A stretch of DNA of 44,593 bases, from NCBI GenBank assembly GCA_013002175.1, contig JABDKP010000138.1, positions 1-44,593 of the forward strand, in the 5' to 3' direction. Made by a program: the position numbers and the translations under genes. The notes below the pieces were generated by a model. It saw only the letters and a program-made list of their open reading frames with translations. It ran no database searches and had not been told where the DNA came from. The stretch's first letter is position 1. The number at the start of each line of letters is the position of its first letter. Positions 9,256-17,150 of this stretch are shown in pieces. Origin of the DNA: Ilumatobacter sp. (lineage in GTDB: Bacteria; Actinomycetota; Acidimicrobiia; Acidimicrobiales; Ilumatobacteraceae).

Positions 9256-9323
9256 GACCGCGGGTGTCGCACCGAGCCGGCGTCCGCGTCGGTCGTGGGG
9301 CACCGCCCGACGGCGCGGCGACG

Positions 9324-10046
9324 TCAGCTCGCCTCGTCGGCGCGATGTCCTCTCGTGCGGACCGCGCGATGGTCGGGCGTCGGCGTGACCGCAGCCCGCC
9401 CCAGCTCGAAGATGCCCCTGAACGCGATCACGAGCACGTATCGCAGCAGGATCAAGGCGATCAGCACCGCAAACGCGATCGCCGTGGGGACGCCGAGCGT
9501 GGCGAGCAGCGTCCGCTTGTTGTCGAAGAGCGGGGTGAGCACGCCGGAGTCGACGCCGGAGCCGTCGGCATACAGCGTGCGAACGGGGTCGTCGAGATCC
9601 GGACAATCGATGTCGGAGTCGTTCAACCCGATCACGTCGTTGCCACCGAACAGCGGCTGAGGTGGCTTGACCGTCGAGAACATCTGACCGAACTCCGGGT
9701 CGAAACGCGCCCCGACGAGGTAGTCGTCACCGATGTCGATGAACTTCACGTCTTCGAAGTACAGCACGTCGAGCAATCCGTCGATCGCGCTCCCGGTGGC
9801 CGACCCGGCCCGCAGCTGGACGATCTCGTACCGGACCTTCTCGAAGTCCTTGGCGACCGCGGTGCCCACGAACGCCACGTCGGCCGGCTCGGGTGAACTG
9901 CACCCGGGCGGCACGGCGATCAGCGACGACGACCCCTCCTGCTCGACGGGCTCGGGCGCAGGTACCGCCGATGCAGGCGCACCCCCGAGGGCCACCGCCC
10001 CCGCGACGGCGATGCCGAGCAGGCAGCGGCGGGCAATCGACGTCAC
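9324..10046 (-). CDS. Secreted, C-terminally membrane-anchored protein of unknown function
   Basis: I do not recognise a family. The 240-residue protein starts with a signal peptide (MTSIARRCLLGIAVAGAVAL, cleavage likely near ASA-VPAP). It continues with about 165 extracytoplasmic residues holding two cysteines (CSSPEPAD and DIDCPDL), then one membrane span (LGVPTAIAFAVLIALILLRYVLVIAF) and a basic cytoplasmic tail. The ectodomain has short alternating segments (YEIVQLRAG, VLYFEDVKFIDIGDDYLVGARF) suggesting a small beta domain. GTG 10046 follows TATGCT by six bases. It is probably transcribed alone; the SulP gene lies upstream on the same strand, 60 bases away. Confidence 0.8.
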   Translation of the reverse strand: MTSIARRCLLGIAVAGAVALGGAPASAVPAPEPVEQEGSSSLIAVPPGCSSPEPADVAFVGTAVAKDFEKVRYEIVQLRAGSATGSAIDGLLDVLYFEDVKFIDIGDDYLVGARFDPEFGQMFSTVKPPQPLFGGNDVIGLNDSDIDCPDLDDPVRTLYADGSGVDSGVLTPLFDNKRTLLATLGVPTAIAFAVLIALILLRYVLVIAFRGIFELGRAAVTPTPDHRAVRTRGHRADEAS

Positions 10047-10052
10047 CCCGTC

Positions 10053-10058
10053 AGCATA
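10053..10058 (-). promoter_or_regulatory. -10 element TATGCT of the membrane-anchored protein gene
   Basis: TATGCT, six bases, then GTG 10046. This is a leaderless arrangement. Confidence 0.5.
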
Positions 10059-10106
10059 CGAACGGTCCCGGCCCGCCGTGCGGCACCGCGACGCCTGCAG
10101 GGCCGG

Positions 10107-11630
10107 TCAGTGCCCGGCCGACACCGTGCCGGTCGTGCGACCGTGGAGGTCGGCCGCATGGCGATTGAGCCCCACGAGATGGGCGTCGATGCCACGTTCG
10201 GCGAACTTGGCGACGACGGCATCGAGCGCGACGACGGCAGACGTGTCCCAGATACGGGCATCGGTGCAGTCGATCTCGACGCGTGGCACGCGGACGGCGT
10301 CGTAGTCGAACGAGTGGACCAGGTCGTTCGTCGAGGCGAAGAACAGTTGGCCGCTGACGGCGTAGAGACGCTCGTGGTTGTCCGGGTCGACGACGCTGGT
10401 GACGGACACGACGTGGCTGACCTTGCGCACGAAGAACATCGCCGACATCAGCACGCCGGCGGCCACGCCGTACGCGAGGTTGTGCGTCACGACGACGATG
10501 ATCACGGTGCCGGCCATCACGATCGTCTCGCTGCGCGGCATCGTCTGGGTGGTGATCGGCTTGATGCTGCGCCAGTCGAACGTGCCGATCGCGACCATGA
10601 TCATCACCGCGACGAGCGCGGCCATCGGGATCCGGGCGACGAGTCCGCCGAGCGCCATGATCAGGATGAGCAGGAAGACGCCCGAGGCGAGTGTCGACAG
10701 CCGGGTCCGCCCGCCCGAGCGGTGGTTGATCATCGATTGGCCGATCATCGCGCAGCCGGCCATGCCACCGAGGAACCCGGTGGCGACGTTGGCGATGCCC
10801 TGCCCGCGCGACTCGACATCCTTGTCGGAATCGGTGTCGGTGAGGTCGTCGAGCAGCTGCGCGGTGAGCAGTGACTCGAGCAGGCCGACGAACGTCAGCG
10901 TCAGCGCGTACGGGAAGATGATGCTGAGCGTCCCGAGCGTGAGCGGCACGTCCGGCAGGCTGAGACCGGGCAGCGCATTCGGCAGCTCACCCATGTCGCC
11001 GACGGTCGGCAGCGACCACCCGAACCAGATCGCTCCGGTCGCCAGCACGACGATCGCGACCAGCGGGGACGGAACGGCCTTCGTCATCCGCGGCAGGCCG
11101 TAGATGATCGCCAGCCCGGCCGCGATGAACGCGAGGTTGAGCGGGAGCTGGCCCTTGTCGCCGTCCTCGAGGAAGATGTGCGGGATCTGGGCGAGGAAGA
11201 TCAGGATCGCCAACGCGTTGACGAAGCCGAGCATCACCGTGCGCGGGATGAACCGCATCAGGCTGCCGACGCCGAGCCGGGCGAAGCCGATCTGCATGGC
11301 CCCCGCGAGAATGGTGGCCGCGAAGAGGTACTCGACGCCGTGGTCCTTCACCAGCGGCACGATCACCAGCGCCATCGCTCCGGTCGCCGCCGAGATCATT
11401 CCGGCCCGACCGCCGGTCATCGAGATGATGATCGCAATCGAGAACGACGCGTACAGCCCGACCTTCGGGTCGACACCGGCGATGATCGAGAACGAGATCG
11501 CCTCGGGAATCAGTGCGAGGGCGACAACGAGGCCCGACAGCAGGTCGGCCTTCGGATTCGCCAGCCAGGCCGCTCGGAAGCGGTCGGAACGAGCAGCGCG
11601 CGACGGCGCTTCGATGGTTTGCATGGACAC
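10107..11630 (-). CDS. SulP-family inorganic anion transporter with STAS domain
   Basis: This 507-residue inner-membrane protein belongs to SLC26/SulP. The first segment [33 protein letters not shown] is the family signature. Roughly eleven to twelve hydrophobic segments follow, including the conserved [30 protein letters not shown] region. The last ~110 residues form a STAS domain ([24 protein letters not shown]). Substrate could be sulfate, bicarbonate or a dicarboxylate; the sequence alone does not decide. GTG 11630 is chosen because AGGAG lies nine bases upstream; an ATG two codons later is also possible. Short C-terminus ends soon after the STAS core. Confidence 0.93.
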   Translation of the reverse strand: MSMQTIEAPSRAARSDRFRAAWLANPKADLLSGLVVALALIPEAISFSIIAGVDPKVGLYASFSIAIIISMTGGRAGMISAATGAMALVIVPLVKDHGVEYLFAATILAGAMQIGFARLGVGSLMRFIPRTVMLGFVNALAILIFLAQIPHIFLEDGDKGQLPLNLAFIAAGLAIIYGLPRMTKAVPSPLVAIVVLATGAIWFGWSLPTVGDMGELPNALPGLSLPDVPLTLGTLSIIFPYALTLTFVGLLESLLTAQLLDDLTDTDSDKDVESRGQGIANVATGFLGGMAGCAMIGQSMINHRSGGRTRLSTLASGVFLLILIMALGGLVARIPMAALVAVMIMVAIGTFDWRSIKPITTQTMPRSETIVMAGTVIIVVVTHNLAYGVAAGVLMSAMFFVRKVSHVVSVTSVVDPDNHERLYAVSGQLFFASTNDLVHSFDYDAVRVPRVEIDCTDARIWDTSAVVALDAVVAKFAERGIDAHLVGLNRHAADLHGRTTGTVSAGH

Positions 11631-11804
11631 AGGTGGGGGCTCCTGGCGTGGGCCGTCGGCACTCGACGGTTCGGGTGGGACACAACATCACCCGTTTCAC
11701 GTCGGGCAGCAGCTGACGAGGTTACGGACGCCACGACCGTGACGACGCGATCCTCAGTGCATCATCGGTCACACCACGCGCGATCTGTAGCCGAATCGGC
11801 TCAG

Positions 11805-11810
11805 TATCGT
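11805..11810 (+). promoter_or_regulatory. -10 element TATCGT of the second GNAT gene
   Basis: The hexamer is seven bases before ATG 11818 in the 187-base divergent gap with the SulP gene. No convincing -35 is visible. Confidence 0.5.
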
Positions 11811-11817
11811 CGAGTCG

Positions 11818-12597
11818 ATGCTGCTCCCGGACGGCTCGGCCGCCACGGCCTACGTCGAGGTCGTCACCGCCCGCATCGAGGCCGACCTCGGTCGGTCCCT
11901 CGGTTCGGGGACCACGATCGTGCCCGCGGCCGATCGAGCGGGCTCGGGCGTCGCCGTTGCGTATCTGCTGCCGGGGAGGACGGCGGTGTGGTCAGACCCG
12001 ACAGTGGCCGACCGGCTCGCCCCCATCGCCGGCCCCACGGCGCTCGACCGTGATGCGTTCGTCGCAGCCATCCGACCCCTCGGCGGTGATCTGGTCGGGG
12101 TCGGCAACAACCGGGTGCTGGACCGCCCGCCCGACGAGCGCGACGTCGATCGGTCGGTCCTGCGCAGCAGGTGGCTGCATCGCACCGACCCGGACGACGT
12201 CCAGCTGCTCGCCGAGTTCCTCGATGCGGTCAGCGCCGACGACGCCGACGAGGTTGAACTGTCCCTCGACGACCTCGACGCCGAGATCCTCACCTTCGTC
12301 GACGAGCAGGCCGCTCGCCCGAGGATCGTCGCCTACGCCAGCGGCAGGCCGTGGCTCGGTTCGGACCGATTCGACGACATCGGTGTGCTCACCCACCCCG
12401 ACATGCGGCGGCGCGGCCTCGGTGGCGCCGTCGTCAGCGAGTTCGTGCGAGCGCGCCACCTTCACGGGGTGCATCAGCTCTACCGGTGCGACGCCGAGAA
12501 CATCGGTTCGGATCGACTGTGCGACTCGATCGGCTTCGAACTGGTCCATCAGGTCGTCGGCGTCCGGTTTCCGCCTGCGGAGAGCGAGACTGGCTGA
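11818..12597 (+). CDS. GNAT-family acetyltransferase with N-terminal extension
   Basis: The 259-residue protein has an unassigned N-terminal region (~1-150) with a hydrophobic, acidic pattern. A C-terminal GNAT fold carries IGVLTHPDMRRRGLGGAVVSEFV as the acetyl-CoA motif (R-R-x-G-L-G) and DAENIGSDRLCDSIGFELVHQ as motif B. The residue order resembles actinobacterial GNAT proteins whose N-terminal half is a degenerate GNAT-like domain. Substrate is unknown. ATG 11818 is placed by the adjacent -10 element. A 36-codon gene follows one base after the stop. Confidence 0.85.
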   Translation: MLLPDGSAATAYVEVVTARIEADLGRSLGSGTTIVPAADRAGSGVAVAYLLPGRTAVWSDPTVADRLAPIAGPTALDRDAFVAAIRPLGGDLVGVGNNRVLDRPPDERDVDRSVLRSRWLHRTDPDDVQLLAEFLDAVSADDADEVELSLDDLDAEILTFVDEQAARPRIVAYASGRPWLGSDRFDDIGVLTHPDMRRRGLGGAVVSEFVRARHLHGVHQLYRCDAENIGSDRLCDSIGFELVHQVVGVRFPPAESETG

Positions 12598-12598
12598 C

Positions 12599-12709
12599 GT
12601 GGGCTACAACCCGTACCGGAAGTTCAACGCGAAGCCGTCCGACTACGTGATGGTCGTGGTGGCGATCACCGTCGCGATCGCGCTGGTCGCGTGGGCGTTC
12701 GTCGGATAG
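12599..12709 (+). CDS. 36-residue single-span membrane peptide
   Basis: GTG 12599 opens a 37-codon frame one base after the GNAT stop, implying translational coupling. The peptide has a basic N-terminus (GYNPYRKFNAKPSDY), then one clean membrane helix (VMVVVAITVAIALVAWAFVG) ending at the stop, so the N-terminus likely faces the cytoplasm. I recall similar short NPYRK-type membrane peptides in related actinobacteria but cannot verify it. No strong Shine-Dalgarno is visible. Function is unknown. Confidence 0.62.
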   Translation: MGYNPYRKFNAKPSDYVMVVVAITVAIALVAWAFVG

Positions 12710-12730
12710 CGGCCATCACGCCGACCGGGC

Positions 12731-13090
12731 TCAGAACGCACCGTCGATCAGCGTGATCTGGTTTCCGGTGATCGACACGACGTCGAAGCGGATGTCGGCA
12801 CCGTGCAGGTCGTGGGCGCGGAGCCACTCGATGGCGAGCCGGCGGATGCGGCGCTGCTTGCCTGCGCCGACGGCCCCCGCAGCGGGCCCGTAGCGGTCGG
12901 AGCGGCGGGCCTTCACCTCGCTGAACACGTACGTGTCGCCGTCGAGCACGACGAGGTCGAGTTCGCCGGTCGGCGACCGCCAGTTGCGGTCGATCACCCG
13001 GCAGCCGAGGCGGTCGTAATGGCGGGCGGCGAGATCCTCGCCCCACTGCCCGCGTGAACGGTTGCGTTGATCGGTGTGTGAGTCGGCCAT
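12731..13090 (-). CDS. YraN/UPF0102 family putative endonuclease
   Basis: The 119-residue protein shows the full family pattern: GQWGEDLAARHYDRLGCRVIDRNWR, then GELDLVVLDGDTYVFSEVKAR, the D...ExK core of a PD-(D/E)XK nuclease fold, then QRRIRRLAIEWL. The true substrate of the family is unknown; a DNA repair or Holliday-junction role is often proposed. The start ATG 13090 follows GGAGGAG with good spacing. The gene ends the rpsP-trmD-rplS translation block, a common position for yraN homologues in actinobacteria. Confidence 0.92.
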   Translation of the reverse strand: MADSHTDQRNRSRGQWGEDLAARHYDRLGCRVIDRNWRSPTGELDLVVLDGDTYVFSEVKARRSDRYGPAAGAVGAGKQRRIRRLAIEWLRAHDLHGADIRFDVVSITGNQITLIDGAF

Positions 13091-13161
13091 GAGCGCGCTC
13101 CTCCAGCAGTTGACAGTGCTGGGGCCGCTCGGCCCGAGGGGGACGCCGAGACGCCCGATGT

Positions 13162-13179
13162 GGGTCGGTGAACCGACCC
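13162..13179 (-). terminator. Hairpin after rplS
   Basis: GGGTCGG and CCGACCC pair perfectly around a four-base loop, five bases beyond the rplS stop. No T-tract follows, so this is a terminator-like hairpin rather than a classic intrinsic terminator. Confidence 0.5.
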
Positions 13180-13184
13180 GGCGC

Positions 13185-13532
13185 TCAGAAGCTGCGCTTC
13201 TCGCGGATCTTGGCGGCCTTGCCCTTGCGGTCGCGCAGGTAGTACAGCTTGGCCCGCCGGACGTCGCCGCGCTTGACGACTTCGATCTTCTGCACGGTCG
13301 GGGCGTGCATCGGGAACGTGCGCTCGACGCCCACGCCGTAGCTCAGCTTGCGGACGGTGTAGGTCTCCTGGAGGCCGCCACCCTGGATCGCGATGACGTC
13401 GCCCTGGAACACCTGAATGCGCTCTTTGCCACCCTCGACAACGCGCACGTGGACCTTCAGCTCGTCGCCGGCGGCGAAGTCGGGGAGGTCGTCGCGGAGC
13501 GAGTCGTTGTCGATGAGGTCGGTTGCTTTCAT
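13185..13532 (-). CDS. rplS: 50S ribosomal protein L19
   Basis: The 115-residue protein matches L19 throughout: [38 protein letters not shown], then [55 protein letters not shown]19 sits at the 30S-50S interface. ATG 13532 gives the standard N-terminus MKATDLID; a weak AGGT lies upstream. The 109-base gap to trmD holds a TATCAT candidate -10 (13627-13632), so rplS may have its own promoter with a leader of about 85 bases besides read-through from rpsP-trmD. Confidence 0.97.
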   Translation of the reverse strand: MKATDLIDNDSLRDDLPDFAAGDELKVHVRVVEGGKERIQVFQGDVIAIQGGGLQETYTVRKLSYGVGVERTFPMHAPTVQKIEVVKRGDVRRAKLYYLRDRKGKAAKIREKRSF

Positions 13533-13626
13533 GGCGTCTACCTGCGTTGTGGGGGTGAACCGTGTTCGGGTCGGCTCGTCGAGATCGATTGCCGTCGACG
13601 CGTGACCGCGCCGTTGGGGCCTGCCA

Positions 13627-13632
13627 ATGATA
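13627..13632 (-). promoter_or_regulatory. Candidate -10 TATCAT for rplS
   Basis: This AT-rich hexamer lies just after the trmD stop. It would give an 85-90 base untranslated leader. No clear -35 is visible. Confidence 0.3.
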
Positions 13633-13641
13633 CGGGCAGAT

Positions 13642-14406
13642 TCAGGAATATGGGACAGGCGGGAACTCTTCGAGCAGCCGGCGGTCGACGTCGGAGAGGC
13701 CGTCCGGGCCGGTGCCCAGCAGGTCGGGCCGGTCCCGGATCGTGCGGTGCAGCCGCTGGGCCCTCCGCCAGCGCTCGATCCGGGCATGGTCGCCGCTGCG
13801 CAGCACGTCGGGCACCTCCCAGTCACGGAACACAGCCGGCCGGGTGAACTGCGGCTCCTCCAGCAGGCCATCGGCCCCGAAGCTCTCGGTGATCGTGCTG
13901 GCGACGTTGCCCATCGCGCCGTCGCGCAGCCGGGTGACGGCCTCGATCACGAGACATGCCGCCACCTCGCCGCCGCTGAGGACGACGTCGCCGACGCTGA
14001 TCTCGCCGTCGCACAGATGGGCGCGGACACGGTGGTCGACACCTTCGTACCGTCCACACAGCAGGCTGAACCCGCCGGACTCGGCCGTGGCGAGGGCGGC
14101 CAGTTCGTGAGCGCACGCCTGGTCGAACCGCCGCCCGCCGGGGCCGAGCAGGAACAGCGGCCGCGGCGGGTCGTGCGCCTCGACGGCTTCGAAGATCGGC
14201 TGGGCCCGCATCACCATGCCCGGCCCGCCGCCGAACGGGGCGTCGTCGACCGTGCGGTGGACGTCGGTGGTCTGCTCGCGGATGTCGTGGCAGCGCAGGT
14301 CGAGCAGCCCGCCCACGCGGGCCTTGCCGAGCAGGCTCTCGCGGCAGAAGTCGTCGACGAGCGCCGGGAACAGCGAGAACACGTCGATCCGCAGCTGCGC
14401 GGCCAT
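13642..14406 (-). CDS. trmD: tRNA (guanine-N1-)-methyltransferase
   Basis: TrmD makes m1G37 in tRNAs, preventing +1 frameshifting. The 254-residue protein shows [14 protein letters not shown] at the N-terminus, [13 protein letters not shown], the trefoil-knot SAM-binding segments [13 protein letters not shown] and [15 protein letters not shown], and the C-terminal helical domain ([19 protein letters not shown]). ATG 14406 overlaps the rimM stop (ATGA), typical of the conserved rimM-trmD pair. Confidence 0.97.
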   Translation of the reverse strand: MAAQLRIDVFSLFPALVDDFCRESLLGKARVGGLLDLRCHDIREQTTDVHRTVDDAPFGGGPGMVMRAQPIFEAVEAHDPPRPLFLLGPGGRRFDQACAHELAALATAESGGFSLLCGRYEGVDHRVRAHLCDGEISVGDVVLSGGEVAACLVIEAVTRLRDGAMGNVASTITESFGADGLLEEPQFTRPAVFRDWEVPDVLRSGDHARIERWRRAQRLHRTIRDRPDLLGTGPDGLSDVDRRLLEEFPPVPYS

Positions 14407-14951
14407 CAGCCGTCGCCCTCGGCGAGCTCGAACAGGCCGTCGGGCACGTCGACGACGATCACGTGGCCCGACCCGCCCGTACCAGACGCGTCCGGGCCCG
14501 ACCGGTCCTCGACGGTGTTGCCGACGATGAAGTTGCTGGGCACGAGGGCGCCGGTGTCGAGTTCCAGCAGGTCGGCCGCGGGGTTGGCGACGACGCTGAC
14601 GCAGGTGCCGCGCTGTGTGCCGTCGACCTCCTCGACGCGGGCGCCGATCAGCTCGTGGACCCACAGGGCGTCGCTGTCGGCGAGCGGCGCGCCGTGCAGC
14701 GCGACGTTGTTCCAGCGTTCGGCCTCGGTGCGATCGGCGATGCCGTCGAACTTGACGACCCAGCGGCCGTTCGGCAGCAGCCGGCTCGCCTCGACGACGA
14801 GCTCGCCGCGCTCGGACACGAGAACTGAGCCGACATCGAGCCGCTCGCTGCGGTCGGTCACCAGCTGGACGAAGACGTCACCGCGCAGCCCATGGGCGCG
14901 CCGGATGTGACCGACTTCGAGGTGTCCTGGCGGGATCGGTCCGCGGGTCAT
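14406..14951 (-). CDS. rimM: Ribosome maturation factor RimM
   Basis: The 181-residue protein helps mature the 30S head and binds S19. The N-terminal RimM barrel starts at LEVGHIRRAHGLRGDVFVQLVTDRSERL, and the PRC-barrel follows (LWVHELIGARVEEVDGTQRGTCVSV). The acidic C-terminus is usual. It sits between khpA and trmD in the order rpsP-khpA-rimM-trmD seen in most actinobacteria. The start at 14951 (MTRGPIPPGHLEVGHI) agrees with homologue length. Confidence 0.95.
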   Translation of the reverse strand: MTRGPIPPGHLEVGHIRRAHGLRGDVFVQLVTDRSERLDVGSVLVSERGELVVEASRLLPNGRWVVKFDGIADRTEAERWNNVALHGAPLADSDALWVHELIGARVEEVDGTQRGTCVSVVANPAADLLELDTGALVPSNFIVGNTVEDRSGPDASGTGGSGHVIVVDVPDGLFELAEGDG

Positions 14952-14975
14952 CGAGGACTCCGCACCGGGGTGTCC

Positions 14976-15230
14976 TCAGTCGAGGAATTCGATGTCGATC
15001 TCGACATCGTCTTTGCTGGCGGCGGCACGGGTGACCGTGCGGATGCTCGCAGCAGTGCGGCCCCGGCGACCGATGACGCGGCCCAGGTCGCCGTCGCCGA
15101 CGCGCACGTTGAGCGCGGGGCGGTCGCCGGACTCGTCGACTTCGACGGTGACGGCATCGGGGTCGTCGACGATCGAGCGGACGATGTGGGAGAGCACCGC
15201 GACGGCGGTGGGGGCGAGCTCGTCGCTCAC
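14976..15230 (-). CDS. khpA: KH-domain RNA-binding protein KhpA
   Basis: The 84-residue protein is a single type II KH domain with the GxxG loop in GRVIGRRGRTAASIRTV. Family members act as a small RNA chaperone, often with KhpB, affecting cell division and sRNA regulation. The start ATG overlaps the rpsP stop by four bases, so translation is coupled with rpsP. Gene order and length match actinobacterial khpA. Confidence 0.93.
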   Translation of the reverse strand: MSDELAPTAVAVLSHIVRSIVDDPDAVTVEVDESGDRPALNVRVGDGDLGRVIGRRGRTAASIRTVTRAAASKDDVEIDIEFLD

Positions 15231-15502
15231 TTGTCGGCTGCCTTCTCGGCTTCGAACTGCTCGGCGGCGCCGGACACCTTGAGCAGCTTGGCGACCCGCT
15301 CGGTCGGCTGTGCGCCCTGCTTCAGCCAGGCGACGGCACGGTCGTTGTCGACGGTCAGCGCGGACGGATCCTGGCGGGGGTCGTAGTGGCCGAGGATCTC
15401 GATGAAGCGCCCGTCACGCGGGGCGCGTGAGTCGGCCGCGACAATGCGGTACTGGGGCTGCTTCTTCTTGCCGATGCGTGTGAGGCGCAGCTTGACTGCC
15501 AT
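15227..15502 (-). CDS. rpsP: 30S ribosomal protein S16
   Basis: The 91-residue protein begins AVKLRLTRIGKKKQPQYRIVAADSRAPRDGRFIEILGHYDP, diagnostic for S16, and continues KQGAQPTERVAKLLK. S16 is needed for 30S assembly. It is the first gene of rpsP-khpA-rimM-trmD on the minus strand. The 129-base gap to ffh upstream holds a palindromic repeat and probably the operon promoter. Confidence 0.97.
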   Translation of the reverse strand: MAVKLRLTRIGKKKQPQYRIVAADSRAPRDGRFIEILGHYDPRQDPSALTVDNDRAVAWLKQGAQPTERVAKLLKVSGAAEQFEAEKAADK

Positions 15503-15584
15503 CTTGAATCGTGACTCCGGGTTGTTGCAGGGTTATTCGAGAACGTCGAAAGGCTAACGGCGCCACGCTCGATCTGCTCCCGTT

Positions 15585-15609
15585 ACATCTGGCGCCTGGC
15601 ACCAGATGT
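15585..15609. repeat. Palindromic repeat, copy B, between ffh and rpsP
   Basis: Arms ACATCTGG and CCAGATGT surround CGCCTGGCA. The element is 22 bases beyond the ffh stop on the minus strand and upstream of rpsP. It would fold as a terminator-like hairpin separating the two transcription units. Confidence 0.75.
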
Positions 15610-15631
15610 AGCGCCGGGCGTTGTGCTGTGG

Positions 15632-17065
15632 TCAGCGGCCGGGCATGCCGGGCATGTTGGGCATGCCGGGCAGGCCGGGGAGATCGGGCAGGTCGCCGTC
15701 GAGATCGAGGCCGCCGGGCAGGCCCGCCAGTGCGCCGAGGCCGCCCTTGCCTTTCTTGCCCTTCTTGCCCTTGCCGGGTTTGCCGCCCATCCCCATCTTC
15801 TTCATCATCTTCTGCATGTCGGAGAACTGCTTGACGAGGCGGTTCACGTCCGACACCTGCGTACCGGAGCCGGCGGCGATGCGCGCCCGACGGCTGCCGT
15901 TGATGATCGTCGGCAGTGCCCGTTCCTCGGCCGTCATCGAGGTGATGATCGCCTCGATCGGCTTGAGGTCGTCGTCTTCGATCTTGGCGCCCTTCAGCTC
16001 CTTGGGCATGCCGGGCATCATCCCGAGCACGCCGCTGAGCGGACCCATCTTCTTCAGCGCCTGCATCTGCTCGAGGAAGTCGTCGAGGGTGAACTGGCCC
16101 TCCATCAGCTTGGACGCCGCGGCCTCGGCCTGTTCGGCGTCGAACGCCTGCTCGGCCTGCTCGATGAGCGTCAGCATGTCGCCCATCCCGAGGATGCGGC
16201 CGGCCATGCGGTCGGGGTGGAACTGCTCGAACTCGGTGAGCTTCTCCCCCGTCGATGCGAACGCGATCGGCCGGCCGATCACTTCCTTCACCGACAGCGC
16301 GGCGCCACCGCGCGCATCTCCGTCGAGCTTGGACATGATCACGCCGTCGATCTGCAGTGTGGCGTGGAAGGCCTCGGCGGTCTGGACCGCGTCCTGGCCG
16401 GTCATCGCATCGATGACGAGGAACGTGTAGTTCGGGTCGACGGCGCCGGAGATCAGGCGGACCTGCTCCATCATCTCGGCGTCGATCGACAGGCGGCCGG
16501 CGGTGTCGACGATGACGACGTCGCGGCCGAGGCGCTTCGCCTCCTCGATGCCGTCGGCGGCAGTGAGCACGGGGTCTTCCGGGTCGGAGAAGACCGGGAC
16601 GTCAATCTGGCGGCCGAGCGTGCGCAACTGCTCGACCGCGGCGGGCCGCTGGAGGTCGGCGCCGACCATCAGCGGTTGGCGGCCCTGGGCTTTGAACCAG
16701 GCGGCGAGCTTGGCGGAGGCGGTCGTCTTGCCGGAACCCTGGAGGCCGGCCATCAGCACGACGGTCGGCGGCTTGGCGGCGTAGGTGATCTTCAGCGTCT
16801 CGCCGCCGAGTGCCCTGGTCAGCTCGTCGTTGACGGCCTTGATGACCTGCTGGCCGGGGTCGAGCGCCTTCGAGCGCGTGGCGCCGATCGCATGCTCACG
16901 GATGCGGTTGCAGACCGAGCGGACGACGGTGACGTTGACGTCGGCTTCCAGCAGCGCCGTGCGGATCTCCTTCATCACCTCGTCGACGTCGGACTCGGTC
17001 AGGCGGCCCTTGCCCCTGATCTTGGTGACGATGCCTTCGAGGCGCGAGGAGAGAGTGTCGAACAT
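15632..17065 (-). CDS. ffh: Signal recognition particle protein Ffh
   Basis: Ffh is the SRP GTPase that binds signal peptides and 4.5S RNA and docks on FtsY, encoded at 19896. The 477-residue protein has the N domain (1-90), the G domain with GLQGSGKT (107-114), DTAGRL and SKLDGDARGGAAL, and a methionine-rich M domain (MQALKKMGPLSGVLGMMPGMPKEL, SDMQKMMKKMGMGGKPG). The last ~40 residues are a low-complexity Lys/Gly then Gly-Leu-Pro-Gly-Met-Pro tail encoded by short imperfect DNA repeats. ATG 17065 is set by the N-domain start MFDTLSSRLEG and by TATCCT eight bases upstream. Confidence 0.97.
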   Translation of the reverse strand: MFDTLSSRLEGIVTKIRGKGRLTESDVDEVMKEIRTALLEADVNVTVVRSVCNRIREHAIGATRSKALDPGQQVIKAVNDELTRALGGETLKITYAAKPPTVVLMAGLQGSGKTTASAKLAAWFKAQGRQPLMVGADLQRPAAVEQLRTLGRQIDVPVFSDPEDPVLTAADGIEEAKRLGRDVVIVDTAGRLSIDAEMMEQVRLISGAVDPNYTFLVIDAMTGQDAVQTAEAFHATLQIDGVIMSKLDGDARGGAALSVKEVIGRPIAFASTGEKLTEFEQFHPDRMAGRILGMGDMLTLIEQAEQAFDAEQAEAAASKLMEGQFTLDDFLEQMQALKKMGPLSGVLGMMPGMPKELKGAKIEDDDLKPIEAIITSMTAEERALPTIINGSRRARIAAGSGTQVSDVNRLVKQFSDMQKMMKKMGMGGKPGKGKKGKKGKGGLGALAGLPGGLDLDGDLPDLPGLPGMPNMPGMPGR

Positions 17066-17073
17066 CGCCGTCG

Positions 17074-17079
17074 AGGATA
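17074..17079 (-). promoter_or_regulatory. -10 element TATCCT of ffh
   Basis: Eight bases separate it from ATG 17065, in the 85-base divergent gap with the HNH gene. Confidence 0.5.
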
Positions 17080-17137
17080 CCGGCAGGGTTGTCGGGGTGA
17101 CGGGGTGGGTCCGATCTTCGATGTGACACCCCCTGCG

Positions 17138-17143
17138 TACGGT
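17138..17143 (+). promoter_or_regulatory. -10 element TACGGT of the HNH gene
   Basis: It is seven bases before ATG 17151. Both divergent genes in this gap therefore appear leaderless. Confidence 0.45.
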
Positions 17144-17150
17144 CGGCGGT

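Noticed and set aside
6654-9896. A 1080-codon plus-strand frame opposite the AddB-like gene
   Set aside because: It is a shadow of the AddB-like gene and runs on into the neighbouring gene without a plausible start.
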